From: Fasciolopsis buskii
Taxonomy: Eukaryota; Platyhelminthes; Trematoda; Plagiorchiida; Fasciolidae
Reading direction: 5' to 3'
DNA: 64,000 nt
Assembly: GCA_008360955.1 (NCBI GenBank)
Contig: LUCM01000208.1
Span: forward strand, 103,854-167,853
Shown here piece by piece: positions 22,441 through 33,558 of this stretch. The notes beneath the pieces were generated by a model, which saw nothing but the letters and a program-made list of their open reading frames with translations, was not told where the DNA came from and did not search any database. Position numbers and translations under genes: made by a program. The stretch's first letter is position 1; each line of letters starts with the position of its first letter.

Positions 22441-23570
22441 TACAACGTAAACTGCACTGCTAAAACCCAGTTGGCTTTGAAGGCCATCACTAAGGTGGTT
22501 GGCATTGGGTAGCATAAAGGTGATTATTCGTGCGTCAGATTTGGATACACAACCTGATAAAAATGCTTCTCAATATGGAACCATATAATTCGCAAAACAT
22601 CATTGAATTTTCAGTAATCTATGTCCGTGCTTATTTTGAGCAACCAAAAAAATGAATCACTGGATTTGACTCCAATAAATGACCTCATTGGTCATTTCGT
22701 ATTCATTCCGTTTAAACAAGTGGTTATTTCATTCATGCATAATAATACTGTCGGTGGTGGTGCACAAAACGAGAGGAACGGAAGAGATTTGTGTCACAGA
22801 ATGTAGGTGTATTTCTAGACAGTAAAAGATAGTTTCGAGAGTCATCAATTTCAGCCTACGGTCTTTGATAAAACTAAATCCCCTCCTTATTTTTCACTTG
22901 TTTTAATTGCCATCTAGCACAGTATTCCTTTTACTTAGAGATACCTACTACCATCTGTAGAGCAATCATAAAATTAACACCATGATCGACTGATGCTTTG
23001 TTACACCGCTAGTTTTGACCGGCTTTCATAATCTTATCCAAACTGCATATTTATCTCTGAAACGGAAGATTTGGGGAGTATTGGATTACAGACAAGTGCC
23101 AATCGCATGGGATGAATAACAAGACAGTCACTAGATTTTGTCATTGCACACCTCTAAAGAGACACAACTATACTTGCTTGCACGTGCGTACGAGCACAGG
23201 CATATGCATGTGGACATTAATTGGTGCTAGCTGTCAATGTGTATCGCTACATTGGTATGATTCGAGTCAGTCTTCAGATAAGTAGTCTACCTTTGTCCAT
23301 AGAAGCTTGACCGAGCAGTCTTGTTTAACCTGTATAAGATATTCAGTGGCGAATAAAAAAGGCTTGTAGACTCTATGGATGATAGGTTGTGGTAACATGT
23401 ATTCACATTTGTTCGAAAGCATTCGATAAACAATGCGGGCTGCAGATTCAATATCGAATTGATTGTTTTGTCATTCAGGTGCCCGAGAATCGTAGTTCCG
23501 ATAGTTCCGTGCTTGAGATGGTGCTCTTCACTGCCGTCTAGTCATTTGGCGCATGTAAGCAACATTACAC
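22441..23570. other. No gene recognised
   Basis: AT-rich sequence with a short open frame (22,621-22,806) lacking splice support. Nothing else supported. Confidence 0.4.
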
Positions 23571-23770
23571 GTATACCTGAATGGTAGCCAATATGCTGGC
23601 CAGCTTAGCCAAGGCGTTTTTGCTGGATGTTTTCAATAAGTATCCGCCAATAACCGTGAATGATCAGCGAGCTAAGCTGAAGTTATTTGATTACTCGTGT
23701 CAACCTACTGACAGTATGAACTGAGATGCCCTAATCTTCGTGAGGTAGCCTGTGCGAATGCCTATCACTG

Positions 23771-24127
23771 ATGTTAGCCGGTTTTGACTTAACTGATGGA
23801 GTTAAAGAATCAATTTTCTCTCGGGAAAGCCTTCGGTCTTGCTTATTTCACTGGTCAGAACGCATTCTGCGCAAATTTTTGCACTCTTATTATAAATTAT
23901 TGGATGAAGTTTCTTCCACGAAAATCGGTGCGCCTTCATGTCCTTAGTTTTACTTCAGCGGACATTTCGATTATCTTTTAATCTTTTTTTAGTTTCCCTA
24001 TTTTATGCCACTTATTAGAAAAACCGCAAAGCACATTGTTTCACCGACAGAAGCCCTAGTTGACGAAGGTTTACCAGAGGGGGAAACTGTCCAGTGGAAT
24101 CTCAAGCCTCAGGTTGAAATGCCGTGA
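23771..24127 (+). pseudogene. Two adjacent coding-like frames, decayed gene or element
   Basis: A 58-codon ATG frame (23,771-23,947, beginning MLAGFDLTDGVKESIFSRES) is followed by a 40-codon ATG frame (24,005-24,127, with LVDEGLPEGETVQWNLKP). They have protein-like composition but different frames, stops between them, and no recognised family. An older gene or transposon fragment is likely. Confidence 0.25.
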
Positions 24128-24996
24128 TTTAGATGCTTGTTCAGCTTCGGCGCTAAACCAAAGAATGAGGACTTAACATTTTGATCAGCTTCTAACGTGA
24201 ACCGATTGGCACAAAGTGACTGTTATTTATGTGGCTTTGGAAATTGGCTAGCAGAAAACGTCATTAGAGTATCTTTGGTGGATTATTTGTCATTGTTCAC
24301 GATTCACGGCTGTAATTTCTAAGTTTGCCATAAGCCGAATAAGACATTCTCTATCATAAACCTAAACGATCATATACAGAGCTTCGAAAATTTACAGTTC
24401 CTTAATTCCACTCAAAGACTTGCATTGCTGAAGTGTCAGGGAAACAGACTGTCGGGTAAACTGTAATTATTTGCGGCTCTGTGAGCCTACGTATCTACTA
24501 GTAGAACAAATGTTAACTGGCCGGCAAAACTGTGCGCAATTAACGTTATCCACCATTTTTCGTGTCTGTTGCGGCTTGGAAATGGTGATATTGTTTGTCA
24601 CATGATATCTATTTTTTCCGAAATCCGTTATCTGAGGACAAAGTACTTTGGCCCTTCTACTGTAAAATGTTAGCACATGCCTATAGATTCCGAGAAAACA
24701 AACGTGGGCAAGTTGACAATAACAAAATGTTGATCTACTCCGGACAGTCCACGTACATAGTACACTTCCGGTGAATTTTCCGCCGATGCGAAATGTGAAA
24801 CTAAAAAGTGTTTCCTGGTAGGAATGATTTTCTATATAACCAATGGTTTTTACAAAGAAAAGCAATGAACGTAATTTCAAGGACAAATGTTAAACGTTGA
24901 TCAATATCCCTATATAGTTGCAATGTTTCGTCCTAGACCGTCAGTCGTAAACCGTACTCATGTGTCTATCTACAATCACTGAACAGAAAACACAGG

Positions 24997-25266
24997 TTGA
25001 CAATGAATTATTTCCGGAGGCCATGCAGCTACATTTCAACTAGTGTCTACTGCAGACTATCGCGCATTTGGAATGCAGTCGAGAATAAGATACAAATAAA
25101 GCATTATCAAAGATTATTCATCAGGACAGAGCTCGACTGTATGACGATCGTCTTGTTAACATACATTCGGTTGCCATCTGCTGACGACCATAAGCTCCAC
25201 GAAATTTCGTACTCGAGGATTCTTGTTGGTACAAAAAATGTGATCTTTGTTTTAAATGTTTTTTGA
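24997..25266 (+). mobile_element. Possible C-terminal non-LTR retrotransposon scrap
   Basis: An 89-codon frame contains FRRPCSYISTSVYCRLSRIW and NAVENK. This weakly resembles the ..R...Y..S...R....WN.L.. motif near the end of CR1/Jockey reverse transcriptases. No other motif supports it. Confidence 0.25.
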
Positions 25267-25654
25267 ATGTGGTTTGTCATTATTGGTGCTTTGAAAATTG
25301 TCTCGTCTCTTGTGTTGACTGCAACTGAATGCGCAGCAGGCTTATGTACTTTTGGCCTACCTGCCTCTAAGTTCTTGTGATTTGATTGCTCTACACCCGG
25401 ATTGATTCGACCGAGATAAATAAAATAAACACTTTCATTCGAACGAAGTTTGTTTCCGAGTAATGCCCAGTCGAAACTTCAGGTAACTACAAAAACATTT
25501 GACCAAAGTTGTGTAGAATGCCAGTCTTCTTTGTGACGAAAGTTTGAGTTGGCATAAAATTATGCTTCTTCCAGGATCCGGGTCAGGACTCCTGTCGCGT
25601 TGCTACCGTGTAAGGGGATTTCGGAGGGATAGTTTAATTTTCTTAGTGGTCAGT

Positions 25655-25705
25655 TTAGCGATGATATCACATAGTGAATCATTTCATGAAAATATTCTAT
25701 CTCCC
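25655..25705 (+). repeat. SINE family 1, tail fragment d
   Basis: gatatcacatagtgaatc followed by atttcatgaa closely matches the tail of the full copy 385 bp downstream (26,040-26,090), same strand. Confidence 0.5.
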
Positions 25706-25890
25706 TTTAGTAACACCTACCAGGTAGCCAAAATCTTTAGGTCATATCCAAAGCCTTCGTCGTACTTAGGCTGCCTGCACAGAAGTCATCTATCATTTGG
25801 GGGTAGGTTGCTCTGAGCTAGCGGACAGTAACCGTGCAAATCAGTGACGGATGGCTGCAACATCATGTGAAGTTCAACAAACCGATCAGA

Positions 25891-26090
25891 GCCTGCCCGG
25901 TAGCGTAATGGCTAAGGCGTTCGACTCAGAATCGTTCTTCTCGGGTTTGCGTCCTAGCTCGGACTCGGTGGATATGCACTGTTGTTGATTCCTAACAAGG
26001 ATGAAACAGCTGTACAGTGCTTCCATGGTTTGTTTATGGTGAGTTGAGCGATCATATCACATGGTGAATTATTTCATGAAGATAGTTCAA
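25891..26090 (+). repeat. SINE, family 1, copy a
   Basis: tRNA-like head (cggtagcgtaatggctaagg; decayed box B gggtttgcgtcc) followed by a body shared with 13,735-13,911 (minus) and 14,083-14,160 (plus): ggatatgcactg, then cctaacaaggatgaaacag, then cagtgcttccatgg. Three related copies in one window support a dispersed family. Confidence 0.7.
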
Positions 26091-26099
26091 TCTATTGCC

Positions 26100-26400
26100 C
26101 GTTGAACAGCTTTCCGTTTGGTATCAAGTTGGGCAGGAGTACACAGTCGTCTAGTTTAATCTTAAACACAAATCACACCAGTCTATTTCTTAATTAGGCT
26201 ACAGTAGGAAAAAATAGGTATTGACCCACCAAAGTTTGTGTTTTGGTCGATTGATTGGAAAGTGGTCTTGCGATTTCTGCCCTTGGTGCACATTCCCAAG
26301 AATGCGAGATAAATAGCTGCTTCGTTTTTTAACTTAAAGTAAATGTCTTCGCAGAAGCAGTTTAGGTATTTCAGTGCTTCCGTACTGTCCATTGCATTTT
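26100..26400 (-). mobile_element. Penelope-like element reverse-transcriptase fragment
   Basis: The minus-strand frame 26,183-26,392 contains LKYLNCFCEDIYFKLKNEAA and IYLAFLGM. This fits the Penelope-like pattern ..LN....I.F..E.E....LAFLD......, followed by a T-x-x-QS stretch where Y/FRKPT normally sits. Stops follow, so it is a short relic. It directly abuts the SINE copy at 25,891-26,090. Confidence 0.45.
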
Positions 26401-28336
26401 TTACGGCTTACCGCATGTCATCCACGCACACTTTGCAAAGCCTCCCTCGCATATATTTTTAGCTCCATTTAATACGGATAACCGTCCAGAATGTTTCCTG
26501 GAATGAAGACCAGATGGATGCCCTTTTTTGATCCTTTCTATTTCTTAAAAAGCTTGTTTCTCCGATTTACAATTCAAGGCTTGCCGTGTACAGAAGACAC
26601 AGTCACTTTGGGAGTTGAGTTTGTAAATCTTTCAGATAATCTACATTAAACTTGAGACCTCAGTTGTTAGGTTCACGGAGGCGTTAAAAGTCAACAAATT
26701 TCATGGCAATAAAGGGCTGTTCATGTGAACTCATTCTTATTCTGGTGACCACAGCTAAATAAACCGCCAGTATATTATCTGTTGCATTGTGAATGTACGA
26801 TGGTCTGCAGTGATCCCCAATTGGATCGTATCAAAAAGATTCCTAACTTAAATCGTCATATTTCGCCATTATTAGTTTAGTACGTTTTAAGATCTGTAGC
26901 TAATTAACCTGACCAAAACTGATTTCCGTCCTTCCAATTATGTTCTATGAATTCCGTATCTGAGTTTATAGTGTATAGCCTTATGAAGGGAAACCATTTT
27001 GTTTCCCCTGGATTTACAAGGTCAAATCTGATGCATTGTCACGTGATATTTTCCGAGGTAATAACTAATTTTACGGGTACCAAGATTTCATATTGTGCTG
27101 GGGACTATGTTAACTATTAAGTTACTGTTGATCAACACTCGAGGAGGCCGTAGTTTTTCACTGATTTCCGCTTCACAATTCCTCTTAAGAAACTGGAATT
27201 TTTTAGTAGATTTACGGTAGGCCGTTCGATCCGAATAAGTTTATCTCAGATTTGCTTACCAGTTTGGGAATGGTATACATTCATTCTTGATGGTTCCTAA
27301 CAATGGAACAGCACACTCACAGATTCCTGATGCTGAGTTCAGTGTCGATGAGGCACGACATGAAGCTTTATTTAACATTTACTTTTCTAACTTATATGTT
27401 GATGACAGTATTTAATGCAGGACATAAATTTTAATTTGAGGTTACCTCCATAAACTCATATTGATGTACTGCCTCACTTTTTAACTGCTTTCAAATACTT
27501 TTGAAATGCTTGTGCTTTGTACCTAGCTAAACCACATTTGTAACCACTTGAGTTGGAGCAGTTTTCTCATAAATTGCCTAACTGTTAAAATAAGTCAAAA
27601 ATAGATTAATTTTGGAAGTGTATTAACGGAAATTTGAGTATGACTAATATGGATAAGTCTGGGCTGCTCGATACGACGTACATAGTTATGCAAGCGGTAG
27701 AAACTGGATAAAAATACATTAAAGTTTTTTGTCTGACGGACAATTGGTCGTACTATTCATAGTTACCGAGTGAAGTAAATGTGACTTCTTACTAATGTGC
27801 ACCAGTTCAAATTTTTGCTACGATATTTTGGGTTCCATAATACTTCCAGCAATGTCTCGGAATATTTCCTCTTACAATAACGACGAACCAGGGTTGGAAT
27901 TTTTCTGGGAAGATGATAACATTCCGGTTACTCAGAGGTAATTTAGATGTTTCTGTGTTGAAAAAATTGAACAATTTTGCAAATTAGCTCCCATCTTATC
28001 TTGACATCATGTAGAAATTGATCGACTAAAATGTTGCTTCTTCGCGTTCCACTGGAAAATGAGATCACATTGGTGCTACTGTTCGAATAAGGTAGCTTGG
28101 ATATATAGTCGACAAAGTACCGCTCATTCTCCAATGATATTTTTTTGCTAATATCCCAATCTTTGCTCGTCACCCCTGTGTTCGTACTCGCCCGAACTGT
28201 AGCAAACTGTAAATACTACACACACAAAATCTGAAACCTGTTTTATTTTTTCTCGACAAAACTTACTCACACTTTGTAATGCCCAAGCACTTTAGACATA
28301 TTTTTTGTTCCGCTGCTTTTCGATGAAAATTTACGC
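26401..28336. other. No gene recognised
   Basis: About 1.9 kb of AT-rich sequence with only short frames; the minus frame at 27,943-28,173 has no motif. Nothing supported. Confidence 0.4.
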
Positions 28337-28513
28337 ATGTTGCACAATGCGATCAGGAGAGTCGATTACAGTTTGTCAACACATGACCAGCAGTCACTGG
28401 AAAAAAAGCTGGCAGTTGATAATGTTAAAATAGAATCATTCTTCACCTATACCACATATCTGATCACATATTATTTTCGTTTGACATGCCACTTTTTATG
28501 GGATTTTTTGCAG

Positions 28514-28714
28514 ACATCCCGTTCGGAACTCCCAAAGCGCATAGAATCCATCTTCAGTTTTCTACATACCTAACAGATAGGCATTACAATCTCCTGACTT
28601 TCGTGCATCGTTTCACTTATACGTTCTCACATTCTTCCTTGTACCCAAGGGATCTAGACAAAATTGGACGAAGTCCGGCCTCTGACTGCTGATCCGTGGA
28701 GCTCCGATCAAACT
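28514..28714 (+). CDS. Candidate exon, unknown protein, with in-frame TGA
   Basis: Strong acceptor (ggattttttgcag) and donor (gtaagt). The frame reads (x)IPFGTPKAHRIHLQFSTYL onward with LLTFVHRFTYTFSHSSLYPR, then meets TGA at 28,690-28,692 and continues SVELRSN to the donor. The exit phase (1) fits the next exon at 28,925. TGA may be a base error, a pseudogene lesion or recoding. No family recognised; an open frame just upstream (28,337-28,470) could be an earlier exon. Confidence 0.45.
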
Positions 28715-28924
28715 GTAAGTTTGTTCTGCATGTGAATGACAGATCCGTTGATTTTTATCTCAACTTGACAAAGAAAAAGTCAGTGAATTTATCAAATTGT
28801 TGATTAGCAACAAAAGAACGTGTGCCTAATCAGCATTGTGGGTTTTTGCAATGTTAGGCAATTTTATTTGTTTTTAAGTTCTTTACTATAAAACCATAAA
28901 TTTTGGAAATCTGTTTTGTTCCAG

Positions 28925-29154
28925 ATTTCGCCTCTGTTTGCCTGAATGGGACGCGCGAAAACAAATTCGACCACGTGCATCCCAAATACGACCTTGTGAA
29001 ACTTGCAAAGTTGAACCAAACAATAACACTTCCGACCGATAAGTCGATCGCAGGTTCGCAAGAAATTTATCCAACGTCTCGAAACAAATGGGCTTTTTTG
29101 CCAACTGAACCCTCATATGATATTGCTCAACGTGTGCTCCATGCTTGTTTATAG
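28925..29154 (+). CDS. Candidate terminal exon, unknown protein
   Basis: Acceptor ttttgttccag; enters with two bases that complete the codon split from the exon ending at 28,714. Encodes FASVCLNGTRENKFDHVHPK, then NQTITLPTDKSIAG and on to a TAG at 29,152-29,154. Two N-glycosylation-type sequons (NGT, NQT) hint at an extracellular protein. G/C-ending codons are frequent in its first half. An exact AATAAA follows 113 bp after the stop. Confidence 0.5.
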
Positions 29155-29266
29155 TGGTTACGCGAGGCGAAGTGATAAGGAATCAGAACACAAGATAGGA
29201 AGTTTGTTGCCTGAAATTTTGGGTTAGATGCTCTCAACTTGAGTTTTATGTGGAAATTATTCCAAC

Positions 29267-29272
29267 AATAAA
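29267..29272 (+). promoter_or_regulatory. Poly(A) signal AATAAA
   Basis: Exact hexamer 113 bp after the stop of the 28,925-29,154 exon, a normal distance for a 3' end. Confidence 0.45.
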
Positions 29273-31534
29273 GGGTCACGGGTATTTGCATTTTGAGCCC
29301 TTAATGGTCCCCGAGAAGCTGCCTGAATGTAGTCACATTTTCAATGGTTGAAATAGTGAGGGAGTAGATAACTAAAATAACTGCAAAAGTGAGACTGAAT
29401 CAGAGAAATACTAGGGGAGGGAAAGTAACTCTTTCGATGATCTGTACAAGTGTTGCTAGGGGAGCATAGAAATGGAAACATTATTAAATCAGAAAGCGAA
29501 GCAACGTATTTTTCTCATTTTTATTTTATGAGTTTTTGTATTTCTCATCTATATCTTCAGACGGACTGGAACACAAAAGACGATGAGTTAATGGTGTCCA
29601 AAAATGATCTCTTCCAAATAAAAGACCTGTGAATTTGCAACAAAATGTATACCACGTTGGAAAGCCTGTAAACCGATCCGATGGGCAAATGGCAAAACGA
29701 GAAAGAAGAGAAAATTGAAAGAAAACGTGTCTCCCATTACTAGTTTATCCCCCCCTTAAAAAAAACGAATTCCCATAGGAACAAATATGAACCTCATGTC
29801 AATATCATAAAAAGGCTACTTTCTAGTAATGTCATATACCTTCCGTAGTAATTTGTCAATCCATCAACCATGCAGATAAGAACGGTTTAGGTAATTTTCA
29901 TATCTCTAGAACTAGTTTTTACTTGAGCAATCATGATACTTTTGGGTTCAGTTTTTGGTTTTTTGACCAAACCTCTCAAAACTGATCATCTATTCTTCTC
30001 GTCCAAGTCAAGCTACGTGTTTTGTAAATTCATTTCCATCTAGTCCTCAGTTCCTGTCAATAACATAAAGTACATACATGACCAAAATGTTTAAGCTTGT
30101 TTGATGTTATTAGAAAATTTAACTCAACCATTTGTACCAAAATCGATACATTTACTTCTATTCACCTGCGTACTGTTTATACGGGCAAATCTGTTTTCTG
30201 ATCAGCTAATAACACCCCATGTCCATCCCATGAAAATATGCCTCCCACCCCAATGCGTGATGGTTGAAAGGGGGGCAGAATTTACTGGGACCGGAACGTA
30301 TTTATGCAATACGCTGATGAATAGTTTCAAGGATCACTTTGTCCTTGCTAGTGTGTCGTGTCATATAATCCAGCTAAAGCATCAACAAGATGAAATTGCT
30401 GAACCTATTCAGTACAACAAAACGCAATGGAGCTAGGACTATGGCCTGTGACTCATACTACTGTTAGTAACTTTTAACATTTGTGTTTGGAAAGGTAGTA
30501 GTAAAATATTTTCGGTGGATGCGATGGTTTTGACCAGTGCATCAGCTTTTGCTCCAAATTTGCTTTGATAAAATGCGTCCTCGAAATTTGGGGAGTCACG
30601 AGATTTCTTGACATCCGTTTGACAGATTTTCAGCAACTGAATTTACAAACGCTAACTAGACGCAGATCCTTTTGCTCTGTTTTATGGCTTATTCTCTGCT
30701 CTGTACAAGAGAAGAAAGAAAGCCGTTATTCTTATTTGGTTGTGGTTCATCGTTTTAAACTCTAATTTTATTGATGAAAAAGCTGTAGCAATTCATTTTA
30801 AATCAACGCCGTTTTTCGCGGAAGTCCGTTCAGGCAGGTCAAGTTTTTGTATATTATACCATTAAGTGTAATTTGCCCAAAATCGACCGAATACAATGTC
30901 AGAAAATGTAAGTACCAACGAATCAGTCCGGCAAATCATAATTCTGTTTTACTAGTGTTTTTGCTTCTCGGTTCTCACGGCACTTCCAATTACCCATCTG
31001 ATCAGTTTGTAATTGAGGTGGGAAATCAAGTTCAACCCAAAGAAGCAAAAGCTTACCGCTTCATTTAGTCCTAAAATATGGCGGCTGCATAACACCGTGG
31101 TGCAACAACTATCTTCGAATTTGTTATCTATTCTGCCGGATTATTCCTGCCGGAACAAAAATAAAGGTGCGACATGATTTTAGCAATGTAAAAAAAACAA
31201 GCTTTTGATACTGTGTGGGCACATTTTTTGTTCATTTCATTTCCTCCGAAGGAAAAAACATGGGAGTAATCCAAGCATCTTGGTGTGCATACAAGGTAGG
31301 ACCAGTAGACGGGATACCAAACTGTAAAGTAATGAACGGTCATTTTTTGTTTGCGATTGTTCGATACAAATGGGTTTCTCGTCTGACGATTCAAAGTATT
31401 GTAACAGTCAGCCACTAAGTATTCTCGCTTACGAAAGCACGACGTATGAATTAAACTTAGGCAATCCTAATTTCATAGAAAAGTCACACTGTAAAACCAT
31501 TTTCAAGTTGGCCTTTTTTCTTGTTTTCTTGGAG
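29273..31534. other. Mostly non-coding; one cysteine-rich open frame
   Basis: The frame 30,101-30,436 (111 codons) includes CLPPQCVMVERGAEFTGTG and TYLCNTL in its second half and looks more protein-like than its neighbours. I see no good acceptor, so it is not called as an exon. The rest shows nothing. Confidence 0.3.
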
Positions 31535-31613
31535 TTGAGACGGAAGACTCGGCAGATTGTGAAATCAAACGCTCAGATCCTCGGCGCATTTCTAATCCCG
31601 GACATTACACAAG
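31535..31613 (+). CDS. Candidate internal exon (79 nt), unknown protein
   Basis: T-rich acceptor (ttgttttcttggag), donor gtttgt. The frame ETEDSADCEIKRSDPRRISN then PGHYT exits in phase 2 and joins correctly to the next exon 52 bp on. Acidic and serine-rich, as in a cytoplasmic tail. The alternative frame LRRKTRQIVKSNAQILGAFL is also open but does not fit the next exon's phase. Confidence 0.4.
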
Positions 31614-31665
31614 GTTTGTGTAAAGTAACGGGCAATGAGGTTCTATCTCAACTAAGATATTCCAG

Positions 31666-31703
31666 GGTAACTGAAGCAAACAGTTTTGATGAGACAGAAA
31701 CAG
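31666..31703 (+). CDS. Candidate internal exon (38 nt)
   Basis: Acceptor atattccag, donor gtcagt. Encodes (R)VTEANSFDETET plus a split codon, in phase with the exon ending at 31,613. The 52-bp intron between them is a typical minimal size. Confidence 0.4.
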
Positions 31704-32551
31704 GTCAGTGTCAGTGATTTTCGTCAGATTTTCCGATAACCGACCTAGCTATTTTGCGTCACGTTAGGCGTTCAACCTGCAAACACATTGTTTAAAAAAC
31801 CTATTTTTCCCTAACATTTAACAGGAGAGTTAAGCACGAAATCTTCAAAAACAAGTCGCACAATGCAATAATCTTTCGAAACCCACTTGTGTTGATCGTG
31901 GCATTTGAATATTTGCAGTCTCGCGCATGTGAACTTCGCCTCACATACCCCAAATTGTCCAAATTATTGTGCTTTTTAGTTAGCAACGTGACCATACCGT
32001 GCTAAGTACATTTCTCATTAGACTAAATGACAAAGGCAGGATAAAATTATCTCTTCCAGCCACTTTAATATAAATAAAGCAATGATGCATGTATTTCCAA
32101 TTGTTTCATTTTCGCCAGATTTCAGTCAGTTGCCGGTCTGGCAATTTGTTTTTCCAAAACTGTGGTACGTAACCAAGTGAACCAAGTAAAGTTTAGTGTG
32201 GGTCGTTGATTGACGGGTGCTAGTCTGAAGGAGTTGACACAGCATGTCTGCTTCGTGCCCATAGATGACCGCATCAAACTTGTTGCTGTCTGAGCCATAA
32301 AGGACTTGAAAATCTGGAACATTGTTTTTGCATCCATTGACTTAAGTGTACTGGCAATCTCTCGGTAGAAAGCACCTCGACATACGCCAGACTGCAGCCA
32401 AAAAAAAACAATCGATTGGTTTATTTTTACGAAATATTATACTAAAAGCACCGAGGATTTTACATTCCCATGGTACCTTTGGCACCGACCGTGTACGCGA
32501 ATTTTAAAGAGTTCTTTGATGCCTGTCTTGAAGTCAATTATTATTCACCAG

Positions 32552-32730
32552 ACAATTTGAATTTTGTCTTCCCCGGGGTTGAGATTCTGGTTTTGTTCTC
32601 AAAACGGATCAAACAATTTGGGAACGGAAATTTCGGCATGAACTTACCCAGACTAATGGCGGACACACGCAATCCCGTGCTGCCCAGCTGCCTAAAGGAA
32701 AACAGAAGGACCGCATTAAGTGTCGGCTAA
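32552..32730 (+). CDS. Candidate terminal exon, unknown protein
   Basis: Acceptor ttattcaccag; encodes NLNFVFPGVEILVLFSKRIK onward, with MADTRNPVLPSCLKENRR near the end and a TAA stop. The frame is also open for about 80 bp upstream of the acceptor, so the exon could start earlier. No family recognised. Confidence 0.35.
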
Positions 32731-33491
32731 TACAGCGTTTAAGAAAGAAAACAATTATGATCTCTTTTCTGAATTCTATTTTCAAGTGATATGAGATGAA
32801 TGCACACTGACATTATAAAGAAGAAAGATTTTGGGTATATTCCACCAACTTAATCCTCTGAGTCGTTTGCTCAACAGTCCGGTGACTTATGTGGATTTTT
32901 GTTGGTACGCTGGCACTCATCACACCAGTTAATTGATTCATCTGTCCATTGCAAATTCGTAATAAATGCTTTTATAAGCAATCCCAGGACAGAATTCCCT
33001 AGGCGTTTTAGCCAAAACCTCACGTCAGTGATTGAAAATTACTGTTGTGCAAAATAACGAGTGACTTTTGTTCCAATATGAAGCATACGATAGAAAGAAA
33101 ATTGTTTCAAACCTGCTGCGATGAACTGTTTTGATCCGCAAGCCCAAATTCCATTGTGAAAAGTCATACCAATAATTTATGGGATTACAACCTCTTTAGC
33201 ATACGGACTGCCTTATACCGGATTCGTTGCAGCTATCTTGACCATAAACTACAAGTTCCCTGCTCCGATCCGCTCGTTCGAGTGAACTTGTCATTGAACC
33301 GATCGTGCTGGTTTCCTACTTAAGCCTGTGGATAACTGAATTTGCTGTCAGAGACTGTGGCCTGGTTGCATTGTAGTATTCATCACCTCATCTCAAAACC
33401 ACCTTGTAGGTTGAATTTTCTTCTTTTGGTCGTTAAGTGTACTAAATTCCGAGACCATCTGATTATTTATTGACAAACATTAATTATTTAG
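32731..33491. other. No gene recognised
   Basis: No open frame with splice support and no repeat seen. Confidence 0.4.
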
Positions 33492-33558
33492 TATAATCAT
33501 GCCTTGTGTGGATAACTCTTTAAAACCTGTGTACCATGTCTGTGAAGGCCACTTTGAT
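33492..33558 (+). CDS. Candidate internal exon (67 nt), cysteine-containing
   Basis: Acceptor attatttag, donor gtaagc. The frame IIMPCVDNSLKPVYHVCEGH then FD exits in phase 0. The two cysteines suggest a secreted or extracellular protein. It may belong with the exon at 34,703, which has a similar C..C..C pattern, but the phases do not join directly. Confidence 0.35.

Noticed and set aside
28655..28700. Minus-strand GLRPILSRSLG considered as the missing Kv-beta N-terminal exon
   Set aside because: Wrong exit phase at the only donor and poor match; the plus strand is the better coding strand here.
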